Assembly: GCA_000827325.1 (NCBI GenBank)
Contig: KN832878.1
Location: forward strand, 1,364,001-1,428,000
DNA length: 64,000 bases
Origin: Oidiodendron maius Zn
Taxonomy: Eukaryota > Ascomycota > Leotiomycetes > Myxotrichaceae
Direction of reading: 5' to 3'
The first letter of the stretch is position 1, and every line of letters begins with the position of its first letter. The notes under the pieces were generated by a model. The model made no database searches and had not been told where the DNA came from. It worked only from the letters and a program-made list of their open reading frames with translations. Position numbers and translations under genes: made by a program. This document shows, one piece after another, positions 33,865 to 47,072 of this stretch.

Positions 33865-35049
33865 ATTTGCTGCGTTGATATGGGAGAACTCCAGCCATCC
33901 GGAGGATTGGCTCGGTTTCTTTGACGTTACTGAATGGCGTGTCCCTCGCGTAAGGGTCTGGAACTCCCAATCGAAGGTTATCAGGATCCGGGCTATAAAC
34001 ATTCATACTCGGTAGATGTGTCTCCGGCATATGTTAGCTCTCTCTCGGCAATTCAATACGGACTCACTTACCGTGCCTCTTCGCTGTTGAAAGCATTGAG
34101 TCTTAAGGGTGAGATCTTCTTCCGTAGCCCAGTTTGCGGGAGCGTAGCAGGCGTCTTACTTCTTAGTTAGTCTCAGTCACGATGTTACTGAAGAAGACTC
34201 ACAAACAATTGACCTAACCTGATCAGTGGTTGGCATTGCATTGTAGTGAATGGTGCGAGAGTCCCAAATGATTAAATCCCCAGGATCTGCGCATACTTTT
34301 ACTATATCGCAGCCTTTGCCGAGGAACCACTGAACTTCCTGCTCCTCAAATCCGAACCAGTCCTCTGGTCCCCATGTCTTCCGTCCGACGACTTCAGGAT
34401 GTTCATTAAAGAATTGTTCAGTCAAGTTGTGAGAATTCCGAACGACGACGAGGCCACCATCATCCGGGCCATTAGGGGCAAAATTGATAATGCCTTGCGC
34501 ACAGACGAGGCCTTTGCGTCTCGGTGACTGGTCAATGTGTGGCCAGGGAGTTGTGGGCTGTCTATCACGTCCAGGAAGAGTGAAGTTAATGCCGTCGAAG
34601 GATACAAGCAACTCATCTGTCCCCCAGAGCTTTGCAAAGGCATCGACAACCCCCGGCTCCCTGATTCATATTCAGCGGTGGATGTGGCATTGAGGTAGGA
34701 ACTGCTTACATTCTTGCCTCCCAAACAAAGTCTTCGTGTTGGACTGAATACCCATGATACATACCGCCCCTATTCTAGCTGTTAGCTTATATCTCTTTGT
34801 CTTGCGCAGACTTTCTGACCTCATGTGAGCCGGTAAGTGGTCAACTGTCCAAGTTGAGCGATTATTCCTGTCAAATCCGAGCGGGAATTTCTCAAGCCAT
34901 GCGAACATGGATTCCATATATTGTTGCGCCTTCGTAGGCCCAATAACTCCCTTTACAACGACGTATCCATGTTTGAAAAGGTCATCACGCCAGTCGTTAT
35001 GGCGAATCTTAGTGTCCAGTGACTTTGGGTCGTCTGATTTATGAGGCAT
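33854..35049 (-). CDS. Phytanoyl-CoA dioxygenase-family Fe(II)/2-oxoglutarate enzyme (332 aa, 5 exons)
   Basis: Exons 35049-34820, 34769-34710, 34660-34203, 34154-34072, 34021-33854, total 999 nt. Iron ligands: His138 and Asp140 in WPHIDQ and His235 in RTIHYN; Arg246 (DQVRS) is placed to bind 2-oxoglutarate. The C-terminal exons, reached by introns with GTGAGT and GTAAGT donors, complete IVYACYAPANWATEEDL and DPYARDTPFSNVKETE, as in many fungal members; ignoring them leaves a truncated protein. No peroxisomal signal. Such enzymes hydroxylate small molecules, often in catabolic or secondary-metabolite clusters; the substrate is unknown. Its stop codon overlaps that of the converging transcription factor. 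Confidence 0.83.
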
Positions 35050-35647
35050 GACGGAAGAGAGAACATCAATATGGCTCTAATTTATAAAGACAACTCCGAT
35101 AGATGGTGAGGAATAAACTGCGATTGCTTGTCTTAGAGGATTGGGTTTGCGGCTGGGCGATGCAGGAAAACAATATGCTTTATCATCTCGTCTATTGTAA
35201 GGTGGAATCATATGTAACTAATAGTATAATCACATTTTAATTCCGGGCGGTTCCTTCCGTCAACTGAATGAGATTCGGCAGAGATTCGGGTGGGATATAC
35301 ATGTTCCAGTCGAGGACGTCCCGAATAGTGATGGTTGACAGTGGAAGGTGGAGATCCAGAGTGGAGAATCTCGGGCGAGTTTCGGGGGAGACTGACGGCT
35401 ATCATTGGGCCGCCCAGATTCTCCAGACTCGGTTGATAAACCTACCACAGATGATTTGATGACCCGGAAACCGGGCTCAATGTCAAACTACTAGTATATC
35501 TCTTTATCTCTCATGGAGAGACAGCATATACCACAGCCCAGATCATCTTTGCATATAAGTATGTCAGTTGATCCTTCGAATTCAAAATGTCAAGGCAACA
35601 CATAGATGATAAAAAGCCCACTATTCTGCGCTCTCCCCACAAAGACT
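35050..35647. promoter_or_regulatory. Divergent promoter between dioxygenase and sugar transporter
   Basis: 598 bp separate the two start codons. The stretch around 35260-35470 is rich in GAGTCT/CGGG-type words but I see no clear operator. Shared regulation of the two genes is plausible. Confidence 0.35.
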
Positions 35648-37334
35648 ATGAATATCCCGCAAGAGACAGTTCAACAGTCGGTCGCGGGCGCCACGCACAT
35701 TAACGTACCCACAGATGAATCCCTCTCCCTTCGATCCAATAAGGGGCTGAGGCGTCTCGTGTTTTGGCAGTCGTGTCTGCTCGTTTCACAGGCAACAGTC
35801 GGATATGACGAGGTCCTGGTGGGAAGTCTTCAAACTATGCCGAAATGGCTCGAAGGTCGCTACGCTTTCCGTGTTGCAAGAAGTCAGCTAACTTATCTCG
35901 CTCGGATTTAGATATGGGCAATCCTGGTTCATCCTTCTTGGGCCTTCTGGTCAGTGTCGTTTTTGTTGGTGGGTTTGTTGGCGCCTTCGTGGCTGCTCCC
36001 GTTAGTGATCGTTATGGCCGTAGAGCGGGTATCGCTGTTGGCTCCGTTCTATGCATTATCGGCACAGTCCTGCAGTCCGCAGCCCAGGAACGAGGAATGT
36101 TTCTTGCAGGCCGTGTTATCATCGGCATAGGCATTAGCTTCACGACTTGTGCAGGGCCGACTCTAGTTAACGAACTCTCACATCCGGCTCTTCGTGGAAC
36201 AATTTCATCTATGGTGGGTTTCCTCTATGAAAGAGGATAAGGCAGCCAGCTCACATCTAAGCCTAGTTCAATGTGCTCTGGTATGTCGGATCCATATTTG
36301 CAGCATGGATCTCCTTCGGCACTTCTCACATGGAAACTTCGTCGTGGTGCTGGCGGATTCCAAGTATCGTGCAGGCAGTACCCGCCATATTCGTAGCATG
36401 TGTCATATTTATGATCCCAGAATCCCCGCGATACCTCTACTCTCGTGGCTTGATCAGCGAGGCTGAAGACGTTTTGACCACTTACCATGCGAACTCTGAT
36501 CCCACAAACCCCATTATTGCGCTCGAACTGCAAGAGATTTCCACTGCTCTCTCAGCCGAGTCCGAATTTTCCAAGGCGTCTTTTCTCTCAACTCTCCGCT
36601 CTCGTGAGAATCGCAGGTGTTATGCAATCTGCGTTTCTGTTGCCCTTCTAACTCTGTGGTGCGGTCAGGGGGTGATATCTTACTATTTCTCTCCGATCCT
36701 CACTTCTATCGGAATAACTTCACCTGGTCAGCAGACTGGTATCAATGGAGGCATGCAGATATGGAATCTTTTGTGCTCAATTACTGGAGCGCTTCTTGCC
36801 GATCGCATTGGCCGTCGTGCGCTCTGGCTCTCTTCATTTTCCGGCATGATCTTGTTCAATGTTCCGCTGACGATAACCTCGGCTGTCTATGCACATCGAG
36901 GCACAAAGAGTGCAGCCAGTGCAACTGTTGCTTTGTTGTTTCTCTACAATGCTGCCTTCAATCTGGCGTGCAATCCGCTGTTATATACATACACCCCTGA
37001 AATCCTTCCTTATAGTATTAGGGCGAGGGGTTTAAGCTTACAGATAGCGGTCAGTGAGGCTGCCTTGACGGTGAATCAGTACGTTAACCCGATTGCGCTG
37101 CATCGGATCGGCTACTATTACTATATATTCTATTTGGGGGTATTATTTGTGGGATTAGCCATCATTTATTTATTCTTCCCGGAGACGAACGGAAAGACGT
37201 TGGAAGAGCTGTCGGGCTTATTTGTTGAAGCCGAGGTCGGGTCTGGGGGCGATATCGTCAAAGCTAACAGTCTCTCAGATGTAAAGAATCATATCGAGGC
37301 CCATATTGGAAATGTGGGCACTGGAAAAGATTGA
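35648..37334 (+). CDS. MFS sugar transporter (525 aa, 3 exons)
   Basis: Plasma-membrane sugar/proton symporter. Exons 35648-35855, 35912-36213, 36267-37334, total 1578 nt. Signatures in order: VGYDEVLVGSLQ after TM1, VSDRYGRRAG in loop 2-3, HPALRGTISSM, PESPRYLYSRG, LADRIGRRALW in loop 8-9 and PETNGKTLEEL near the end. The second exon begins inside an AG acceptor that yields WLEDMGNPGSSFLG. The gene is intact, and clearly a different subfamily from the transporter at 2764-4603. Its divergent neighbour is the dioxygenase. Confidence 0.87.
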
Positions 37335-37651
37335 GATGAGCGTAGAGAATGATATAGTGCCTCTTATTTTGAGATTTTATTGAACAGATACGTAAGAAAC
37401 ATTAGAAATAACAACTACAGTAAGGCAGTACAAGTGATATCTTTAGTTTTTATATACTAGAAGAAATCGGATGGTAGTAGAGTTCTAAGCAGAAAGAAAG
37501 AGTATCTTTATATTTTATTATTACCGCCCCTAACCTCTCTCCCTGGTAAATTGCAATTAAGAGTAGAATAATTAGGCATAAATACACAGACTGAGCTTTC
37601 TGCAACTCAAATTCAAATCGCTCAACCCCACTGATCATACTTTCTCCTAGC
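37335..37651. other. Convergent 3' intergenic region
   Basis: Separates the 3' ends of the sugar transporter (+) and the giant protein gene (-). AT-rich, with no gene. Confidence 0.4.
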
Positions 37652-40600
37652 TTAAATACTGGGATCCTTAATAAGCGGACGTGCAAGCTGCAAAAACCCC
37701 TCCAGCATTGTGTATGGCGCCGGATCATTTCTTAACCTTCCATCCTCTGGCCCAACCTGCAAAGAATTATACAATGGGCGTGGAGAATCGGTGTTCGTAG
37801 TTGGTGGACTAGGGTCCACGTACGGCTGTAGCCAGTTCCACATCCTGATTCAAGATGTCAGAAAACTCAAATTCGGTATGGTATTGTGTTTATAATACAT
37901 ACCCTTTGCCGCCAGCTATGGGAAGCTTGATTTGATAGGCGTCAGGGTTGGTTGTGGGATTGTCTTGCGTGGTAAGCCAAGAGTCAGCGGTCAGTACCTC
38001 TTTTGAGTTATAGACTTTGGGGACGTCTATTGTTGTAAGTATTGGCCCAAGAGTGAAGAATGCAGCTGGATCAAAAATATCAGCCAAGTTTATCAAACAG
38101 TACTCTTAAAGATTGAAGACGCACTCATATTCCTCATTGCAGCATCGAGAGACCAGGCGGGGAGTTGCAAGGATTTGATTGGTAGAATTCCGGTGTAGAG
38201 ATGGAAAGGAGTGTATGGATCAATGAGCATTGTTTTGACCATGAATTTTGCAGCTTGTGTGGCAATGACACTAGATTCTTGAGTGAAGGTTAAGGGGTCG
38301 ATGAAGTAAGGAGTGAGAGTGGGAAATGAGTCTGGCTCAATCATCTTCCGAGGATCAGGCTTCCCAGACTTGTCTGGAAAATACGTATAAATAGTATCAA
38401 AGGATGTGTCGCCAGTAGTTCCATTGTCCGAATCCCAGTAGCAGACAAGTCCATCAAAGGGGCGTTCGCTCTGCCTAGTGTGTAAGTAAATACGCCAAAG
38501 AATTTGACTGGAAAATCTGAACATACATCACCAAGCTTAACTTTGAATTTGTATGAACTCATAGCATCTTCCTCGGTTGGCCCCAGCTGACCAGGTAGCA
38601 AGCCCAATGTATGTTGCGCTTTCAGAGCTGACTGGGCCATTTCTAGCGAGCAACCTGCATTGACCAGTGCTAGGGGTTTACCAACAATAGCGTTTGCGAA
38701 TCCAGAATACTAACACGTTGGTGAGCATCTGGAAAGGAGCAAGGAAGAATTGACGTACCTGTGATGGCGGAAATGGCATTGTTTCAATGGCTTGGTTTAT
38801 CATATCCCAAAACGCCAAGAGGTAGGCCTGCGCACTTGGAGTACCGCCTTGCATTTCCTTAATCAAGTTCGTAAGCTGGTCTGAGATGAGGCTTGCAACT
38901 TGTCCTGGAGACGGTTCGGCAAATGGAGCCCATTTAGGTGCGGTCATTATTCCGGACGGACCACCGAACCGGAGTGAAGTGTAGAATATACCGTCGCCAG
39001 TAAAGAATTGCAGCGCAGAGTCAGCGTAGTTTACGATAATCCCTTTGGGCTAGGTCAGCTGCAGAATTTTACGGTTTTAGACCAAATTTGAAATAAAAAC
39101 GGAAAAGGGCAATACAAACATCCGAAAATAGGATATTCCCAATCGGAACAGGTCTTCCAAAGCTTAGGATCTTGAGCCTTCTCAACAAAGGCAGTGTTAA
39201 TTCTTGTGCTTTGGTTAATCGAAGGTGTAATCTGAATGAAAGGACTCAGTACAGAGCCAGATGATGTAGGGGCATCAGTGCTGCTAAAGACAGTATTCAA
39301 GGTATTATCAGGCAATATGCTTGGGCATAGCTCATTGGATAGGCAAGGATGGATGAATTCAGGTATGACGGGCTTGACCCGTGGAGTGGCTTTAGGAAGA
39401 GGACAAGACACAGCTTGGCCAAACTTATCAACGATTGTAAGTTTGGTAATTGCTATAACCCATATGAGCAAGATGGCTTGGTACGGATACTTCAATCCTA
39501 CCTAACTGCCCTTGTTGCACTCCCTTAAAAGGCTGAAACTTGCTTGAGGTGAAGTCGGTGAGTGATCCAAAAGGCGTTTTGGCGCTCTCGCTACCAATTT
39601 GAACGAAATGGTCCTTAACCATACCGATCTTGCTCGTGACATCTATGGCCTCTTGGAGAGGCTGGACATCTTGACCTTGTTCTCTGACATTTGGCTTCAC
39701 GTGAGAGCCGGTGCCAAGGGTTAGAAGGCTGTCTGTAAATCCTGTCAAATCGCCGCTGATGAATTTCAAATTCCCAATGCTCGTCAACAGGGCATTCTGT
39801 GCATCTACGCTCTTTAAATCATCAGGGAGATTTTGACCGGCAGTACTAAATACTTGTTTGACAATGGCTGCGAGAGCAAACGTTGGTTGCGGAAGGACAA
39901 GAATTCTACCAGAACAGGCACGGGTATCTTGCTTCGGGGCATCCATACCAGAAAGTGGACTCGGATTGATGTATCTTACTTGCTTTTGGTTAATTGTGCT
40001 GATTGGAGAGCTTGATAACTGGAGATCCCAGTTTGGAAAGTCGATATTGTAATATATTGCCTCCCACTCGATAAATACCGGGCAGAATGGCTGCCCATTC
40101 CAAGTTTTGAATCCAACAGTGGTTCTCCGAGTGCCATCGCTGCCTTCGTTGAGCAATTTCGCAATGGTTGGCATGATATTTCCTGCCGCGGACGGTAAGG
40201 TGAAGCTAGATAGAAGAGTGGTAACTGCGGCATTGGTAGTCGCATTGATTTCCGAGTCTAGTCGGACTAGTATGCGGTCCAGGAACTGGGCAGGCCAACC
40301 AGAGTCTATGCCGGCCACCACTATTGAAGGATCAGATCGCATAAAAAAAGGGTCTTTAGGGACTTTTCGTGCTGCGACAAGAGGGGGGCTGGGACCAATG
40401 ATTTGCTGGATTTGTTGTTGAAGGCTGGCTTGGGTTTGCAGCAGCGTCTGAATACTGCCTGGCTTGGTGACGTCGGTGTTAAATAACGCTTGTACTTTGC
40501 TGACGTACGGAGGAAGATTAGAAGGGACATTGTTGTGTGCATCCGAGCAGAAGTTGAAAAATTGGGCAAAAAGGCTCCACCGTTGTATTGCTAGGGTCCG

Positions 40601-42296
40601 ATTGGTGATATCAAGCTGATTCTGGAGCTCGACCAAAAGATTCAGATAGTCAACCTCGGACTTTCCTGTCACGGCGTTCTTTTGGGTGCTCGGAGCAGCT
40701 GGAGGTCCATTTGAATCCTTCCTCTTGTCGTAGTTCCACGTAAATCCACCATCCGTGCTAACATAGTTCTGGCTCAAAATCAAATCTGACGCTTTCACCC
40801 GCGAATCGTAGTCATCACTAGCAGCATACAGAAGCTCGCTAATGCTCAAGATATCATTAGCCACAGAGCTGGACCCGGCACCAAAGAGATGTTCCTCTTC
40901 CGATACATCGAGTTTATGAGCCTCAAGAAAGGTTAGAACAGCGTCCAAAGGAGTTGTTCCTATGGCCACTGGTTCCATATCGACAGCAGCTGTAAAGTTA
41001 TTAGCATAGTCGTCGGCAGGTGTTGCCGGCTTGATTTTTGAATCATAGTTGACTCCGTAGATGACGCCGTGCGACAGGAGAGCAGTTTTGTCTGTGTTGT
41101 TCTTTGTATCCAAACTTGCGCTGTCGCTAATTGTGCAGAGAAACTTTTGCAATCGATCCTCTAGATCACCATCAATTCCTCTCGCGCCGAGCGGGCAATC
41201 GCCAGCGTCACTGTGCCAACCAACGACAATATAGTCGCAAGTAGCTTGATCCAGAAATTTCCCTGTGTCATACTGGAAGTTATCCGTCATGGAAAACACA
41301 TTTGGGTTGTGGATAGTGTAGTCAGCGAACAATGGATTTGAGGAATTGAATATGGTGAGAGGGACTCTCTCTGCTGTTGGATCTTCTGTCCAACCTTTCA
41401 GTGGCGCCTTATAGCCAATATACTTCTCAGCTTGACTATGGAGGACATTTGTGTTACTGGAGTTACCATCAAAAGCTACGTATGGAGTTACATCAGTCTC
41501 AAGGTCCACGTCTTTTCCAAGGTCCTCGATTTTGCGAAGTCTATCCGATTCAATAACCCACGCATCAATGACAGGAATCGGAACATTAGATGGTGAATAA
41601 GACTTCATTACTCGAGCGACTAGCCAACGATTTGGTACTAATGGGAAAACAGGATTTGCGGAGGAATTGTCAGTAGATTTCAGGTTCTGGGCCCCTGAAG
41701 CTGCACTTGAAGCAGTTCTGTAACCACGTGGGAGCGACCAATGGAGATAAACTCCAAGACGGGAATTTTGGAGTGTGACTGTATCTTGAGCTGGCGGGTT
41801 GGGATTTTTAAGATCAAGAGTTTTTAGGGGAGCTGAAAAGACCGTTGAGATACGTGAATTTGCCACAGCCGGCTGGGTAGAGTGGAGATCTACGTGGGGA
41901 AGAACATCGTGCTTCTGGGCGTCAGTGGGTGAAAATCCGACTTCAAGCTGTTGAATGAAACTTGCCTGAATGACGGAATTATCAAGCCTCAGGGTCACAT
42001 AATCTGGTTGTGTAATTGGGGCAACTGCAAAAAATTAGGAGTCAGCAGTTTTCCAATCGAGAAAGGAAATTTACACAGAGGTGGATGGTATCCGTCCTTT
42101 AAAAGAGCAACGTTGCCCCATGTTTTCCTACAGCCAAAGAGCAGATTTGTATACTGCCGTAAAATCGGTGGAATTTTGTCAAATTAAAAAACGGATGGAT
42201 TGAAAGTCACGTACTTCGAGAAAGTCCGCTTTCACAAACAGGCTCATTCAGAACGAAAGCGTCGAGATTTATGGGGAGGCAGACGTTATCGAGCAT
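37652..42296 (-). CDS. Giant soluble protein of unknown function, partner A of the DUF6603 region (1368 aa, 8 exons)
   Basis: Exons 42296-42215, 42024-39502, 39452-39120, 39042-38759, 38709-38527, 38470-38125, 38065-37903, 37844-37652; the sum is exactly 4107 nt and all phases agree. No signal peptide or TM. Notable segments: IAPITQPDYVTLRL (about residues 28-41), GVYLHWSLP (about 118-126), VPNRWLVAR (about 157-165), a Gln-rich coiled stretch, and towards the C-terminus SDWEYPIFGWIIVNYADS, GKPLALVNAG, RPFDGLVCYWDS, GPILTTIDVP and WNWLQPY. From memory, uncharacterised bacterial proteins share the HW.LP...VPNR.LV pattern and the Gly-Trp and PLALV segments. Divergently transcribed from gene B through 592 bp. 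Function unknown. Confidence 0.75.
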
Positions 42297-42888
42297 GGTG
42301 ATCAAATCTAATCAGGCTTGTCTACCAGCACAAACCTGAGTGAATTTTCGAAACTACGGTAGGGAATGGGTACCTTCTGTCATGGGAGGACAGGAGGTTG
42401 ATAGGGGCAATTGCGGTTAGGGGCGTAGTTGGAGCAGTTGTTTGCTCTCGCCCCAAGAAACCTATCATTCCCACCCACTCGCCGCTCTTCATCTTCCCCG
42501 CACCTCGAGCTCAACTCGTAAAACAACATGCCGCCGAGTAAGCGCCATTACAAAACGGAGATACAGCTGAATATGCAATGCAGGCGGGGTCACAACACTG
42601 CAGTTATGGCTTATGGTGGCTGGCCTTCAAGGGGGGAAGGCGGTGAAGAGCAAGTCGAACATGACCGTGTAAGGTTAAACCCACACCCAACCTCGGTTTC
42701 CCGCACCCTTCTCGCAGTTCAACGGACACCAGCTATACTATTCCTTGTCCCTAAATGTGAAGACGGAGGTAAATATCGAGACAGACTGGATTTACCATGC
42801 GACAGTAACTTAACCCTACTACTAACTGCCTCTCCCTCACCCTTTCTGCTCTTCCAGCGGCCCCCTCCACCCTCATTCACTGCCCATC
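42297..42888. promoter_or_regulatory. Bidirectional promoter of giant genes A and B
   Basis: 592 bp lie between the ATGs of A (-) and B (+). The middle contains pyrimidine-rich tracts near 42470-42520 and 42830-42880, typical of fungal core promoters. The short frame from 42528 across this region is judged a chance ORF because it overlaps the B start and has no motif. Co-expression of A and B is predicted. Confidence 0.5.
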
Positions 42889-45800
42889 ATGGCACGCACG
42901 CTGGTGAAAAAGAAGATCCAGAAAGCCATTCGAGATGCTGTTAGTGCGGGAGATCCCCAAGATGATGATGTGTTGGCCGCTGGCCATATGGTACGTACAC
43001 GTATCTGCCTCCATCGCCTGAGTGACTGTCCTTTGACGCCTGTCCCAGCGCCTCTATGGCTACTATAAACCTTCATTAGGTACTGCTAGCCCTTTCCAGG
43101 TTTCAATTCTGTTGTCAATAATCGATTATTTTAGAGGCTGGGCTTTACGGTATTGAGGCAAAACAGACTATCAATGCGACTGGGAATGATACCCTCCAAG
43201 TGTGGAACTACAGAGGCCCCAAGGCCAACCCATTGCCTGCGGTTGAGAGGCAACTATTCTCGGTTGCAGCACCTCAGTTCAACTTAGATTCTAAACTGAT
43301 CAATACATTCTATCCTCCTTCTGGGCACCAAGATGAGGGGAGGATCCTCCCTCACATCGTATTCAATGATCCCCACGTGCCCTGGCTCCGACGATGCGGT
43401 GTAACTTTCCCAGATCCCTTGGATCCAGACGTGAACTCCCCAGATCCAAAATTGGGGCGGAACATGGTTCCTTGGATGGCCCTTGTTGTATTCGAGACGG
43501 ATGAGTTAGTCGTGCAACCTTCTGATGCCGCTTCCATTGGCCTTACTTCTATTGCATCTTACGTGCCTGGCAAATTACCGGCTAATGGATCCTTTGACAT
43601 GGCAATTGGAGAGTATTTGTCCAAAATAACTAAGAATAGGATCTACTACGAGGCTGGATACACCGAAGCAGCAGCTCAGTCTGACTGGGATAATCTCAAG
43701 GCTTCGACTGACAGCACCTCCATAATTTTTCCAACCAAAGCTCGCATTCAAGAAATATTTGGTAGTGGCGATTTAAATATTCTTCAAGGCCATAAGGTAG
43801 CGCCATAACATCTCTGCTATGCACTGTGCTAATCCTTCATAGTTCCTTTCCCATGTGAGAAATGTAAATACCGTGGGATTTCCGGACGCTGGCGTCCAAG
43901 AAGATGGCCTTTATTCTGTGGTCATTTCTTCGGTGACGGGCAGGGTTGATAATACTGCTCCTGTCACTCAAGTAGTCCATCTTGTTTCCTTAGAGCACTA
44001 TGACTCGACAATAACGGATAAATCGTCTCCATTCGGTCTTCTCAGCGCCACGGACAGAGTTGGTCTCGTCAGTCTCTTTTCATGGGTCTACACGTCTATT
44101 CCAGAAGCTGTGAACTTTGTCCAGGTCATTCAAAATCTTGCGGCTCAGATGCAGCCGATCAAGCCGCCGCAATCAGTCTTGCAATCCCTCCAAGATTCGA
44201 TTTCAAACCAGCCAACTGTGGCGCTAAAGACTGCTGCGCAAATCATTCATGATCGACTCAGTAGCTCTTATACTCTTTGTAGATGGAGGACGTCAACTGG
44301 AGAGGAGACAGTTGCTTTTAATCGCGGCCCATTGGTGTCCGCACCAACACCAGATGTACCGGCAAAATCGGCATCTACCTGGCCGTCGCTTTCCATGTCA
44401 GGCAAGGATTACCAGATTTTTGATGACGATGTAGGAGTGATGGACGTTACTTACTCCTCAGCGTGGTCCCGTAAGTATTATATTTTTCCTTGTGACTCGT
44501 TCGGCAGTTGCTCTAATGTTTTCTCCTCACACTACGAACTCTTTGCAAATGAGAGAAAATAAAATAAAAAAGGCTAACTTACTACAGTTGGTAGGCTTGT
44601 AGCAATTTCTGACTCGCCATTCAATGCAGCGCTACTGCGATTTCGAAGTCTCGTATGGCAACAATCGGCCTCCAATACACGCCTCTTGGTCAACAATATT
44701 TTGCCGACGAAAACTGTCTTGTCTAAGATATCTGCTTCTATCCAAGATGCCCATTTAATTCAACCTCATAATTTTACAGGTCCCGTATCTCGTCTGAATC
44801 CACCATCTACGGATTCTGTTGCCCCGCCACTCTCTCATGCTGATGTGGCTCCCTTTTTTGCTAAGGCACTCCAACAGGCTGTCAATGCGAACGCGAGTAC
44901 TGATACTGGAGAGGAAGTTTACAATGACTTCCAGCTCGCATCGGCGGCTAATAGTGATTGGGAACTCATTCACAACTGGATCAGCAATTGCTTGTATCTT
45001 GCCAAAATTCCAGGTAAGTCAGTTGTTTTATTTTTATATTATTTTTTTAAAGATCATGAATTACGTTTCATTAAGAGTTGAAGGAGTTCCTACACACAAC
45101 ATTGCTGATAAAGAATTAAACTATAGCGCACTATTTGTTTCCGGAGCCATCACAAATTCAAGGTCAACCTGACCCAGAAGCTCCACCATCGATCCCAAAT
45201 CTTCCTCCCGAGGCCCTCCGTTTCTTTTTCATTGATCACGCGTGGCTTGATTGCTTCCTCGATGGAGCATTAAGCTGCGGCAATCATCTTGAGCCTCAAT
45301 TTGATTCCACACGCCTGCGGATCAAAGAAGTTTACAATTACTATCTCAGATCAACTATTCACCCTTTAGAGGGCCAGACTCCTCCAATTCCACGAAGTGG
45401 TTTCATCCTACGTTCTTCTGCCGTAAAGGCTATTCCCGACCTTAAGGTAACTGTCACTGCCCGCACATGGAATGGATCCGCATGGATAAAAGACCTCAAT
45501 CGTGATCCGGTTGTTCAAATAACTAAGATGGATGACTTCACTATCCTATGTTTACTGGATTGTTTGCCACAAGAGATGTACCAAGTCACAATCGCGCAGC
45601 CACCTCACCAGCAGCGATTCGCAATGGGCGCATCTTTGAAACCAGATACCAATGGCAAAATAGTCCCCGAGCTGGAAGTCAGAATGCTTTATACGAATTT
45701 GGACGCTGCAACTAAAGCTGCTGGCGATACTGGAATGTGGCCTGTTGCAACGGTCCAACCTCCCTTGACCGATCAAGGGACATATTATCAATCGGAAACA

Positions 45801-47072
45801 CGAGTAATCGACCCAACTTCAATCGCAAATAGCGTAAACAAAGTTTTGCTAGCCTCTAGCAATCTCAGCACTCCTGTTTCATATGATGATGCAGTAGCAG
45901 ATTCGTGCGTCCTGGGACTGGAGTTAAATGATCCTTCCTGTAAGTTTAACTTGTCATTCATATCTAGTGCAAAACTTATATCTTTATAGACCAGCTATCT
46001 ATTGATGCACCTGCACCATCCGGGAAGGGACCTCTGACTCCATGGGTTCGTCAACTTTGGACTGGATCGGTCCAGTCCAATTCTAAGTTGTTGACCAAAT
46101 CTCCTGCTTTTAAAGCCAAGGTCTCAGTTAAAATTTCGCAACCACCCGCCATCACAGCAAAGCAAATGAAAGAGATGCCGCCCGCTCCAAGTGTTCCACG
46201 CCTGAACTCTACCAAAATAATTCCAAAGCCTGTATCTAAAACCGAGGTCTCGCTTTTATCGACACCTTCGATCAAAGTGACAACAACTATCAATGGCCCA
46301 CAATTCACCGTGGTGCTGCATCCCGACTATCGCCCTCCTCCTCCCACACCGTACCAAGCAGCTTCCGGTGGCAACATCTATGCTCCTATGGACTTTCGTA
46401 AGTATATTTGTTAATTTTTTCTTAACCATTCACTCAAAATTCTTTGCAGTCCCTACCGATACCATCAACCTCTATGACATTGTTCTTGCTATTCGCAGGA
46501 TAAAGCCTTCAACCTCTCCAGGCTACAAACTTGTAGAAATAGATGTCGAATTACCAATCTCAGATGGTACAGATGCTCCCGACGGATCCGGAAATATACG
46601 AGAGCCTTTAATCCCAGCTGGTGGATACAATGGCGGAGGCGTTCGAATGACTTCGAACCATCGATTTGTTCCTACTTTATATACGGCTATAGACAGGAGC
46701 AAGAAAACTGTACTTGGGATTAAATTGATACCGAGATCCGGCGAGCCTAGTGCAACAATTGCTTTGACGAACGACGGTCGAAGTTCAGATGCAAGCGTGC
46801 GGCTTGCAGAATGCCCAGTTGCACCTATCGTAGACAAGTCTAAAAGTGTGCCGGTTGCTCAGGTTGGCAGCGATGGCAAGGGAACTGGGACATCGGCCCG
46901 GCAGCCACGGGGCATCTGTAAAATAGTGCTGAAGGAGGTTTACCTTCTAGACAATGGGACCACCACGACGATCACCACAGATGGCAATACAGTCTTAGCA
47001 GGACCTGGGGTTCCACTGTGGGTGCTGAAGCGAGCAGGTGGAGATGTGGACCTGAATGGGAACGCAGTATAA
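42889..47072 (+). CDS. Giant soluble protein of unknown function, partner B of the DUF6603 region (1230 aa, 8 exons)
   Basis: Exons 42889-42990, 43049-43079, 43135-43796, 43843-44470, 44588-45013, 45127-45939, 45990-46397, 46450-47072; total 3693 nt. The start ATG follows a pyrimidine tract and gives the basic helix ARTLVKKKIQKAIRDAV. Recognisable blocks: LEAGLYGIEAKQTIN, LPHIVFNDPHVPWLRR, FLSHVRNVNT, VVHLVSLEHY, then in the second half LPPEALRFFFIDHAWLDC, SCGNHLEP, RSGFILRSSAVKAIPDLKV. From memory, the FF.D..WLDC...GALS.GNH and GF.LRS.LV patterns occur in uncharacterised bacterial proteins. No signal peptide or TM; Pro/Lys-rich linker around residues 920-1000. Function unknown. Confidence 0.75.

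Noticed and set aside
37450-37728. 92-codon minus-strand frame after the second sugar transporter
   Set aside because: It overlaps the 3' end of giant gene A in another frame and lacks any motif.
42528-42944. 138-codon plus-strand frame upstream of giant gene B
   Set aside because: It lies in the shared promoter, has no motif or splice partner and overlaps the well supported start of gene B in another frame.
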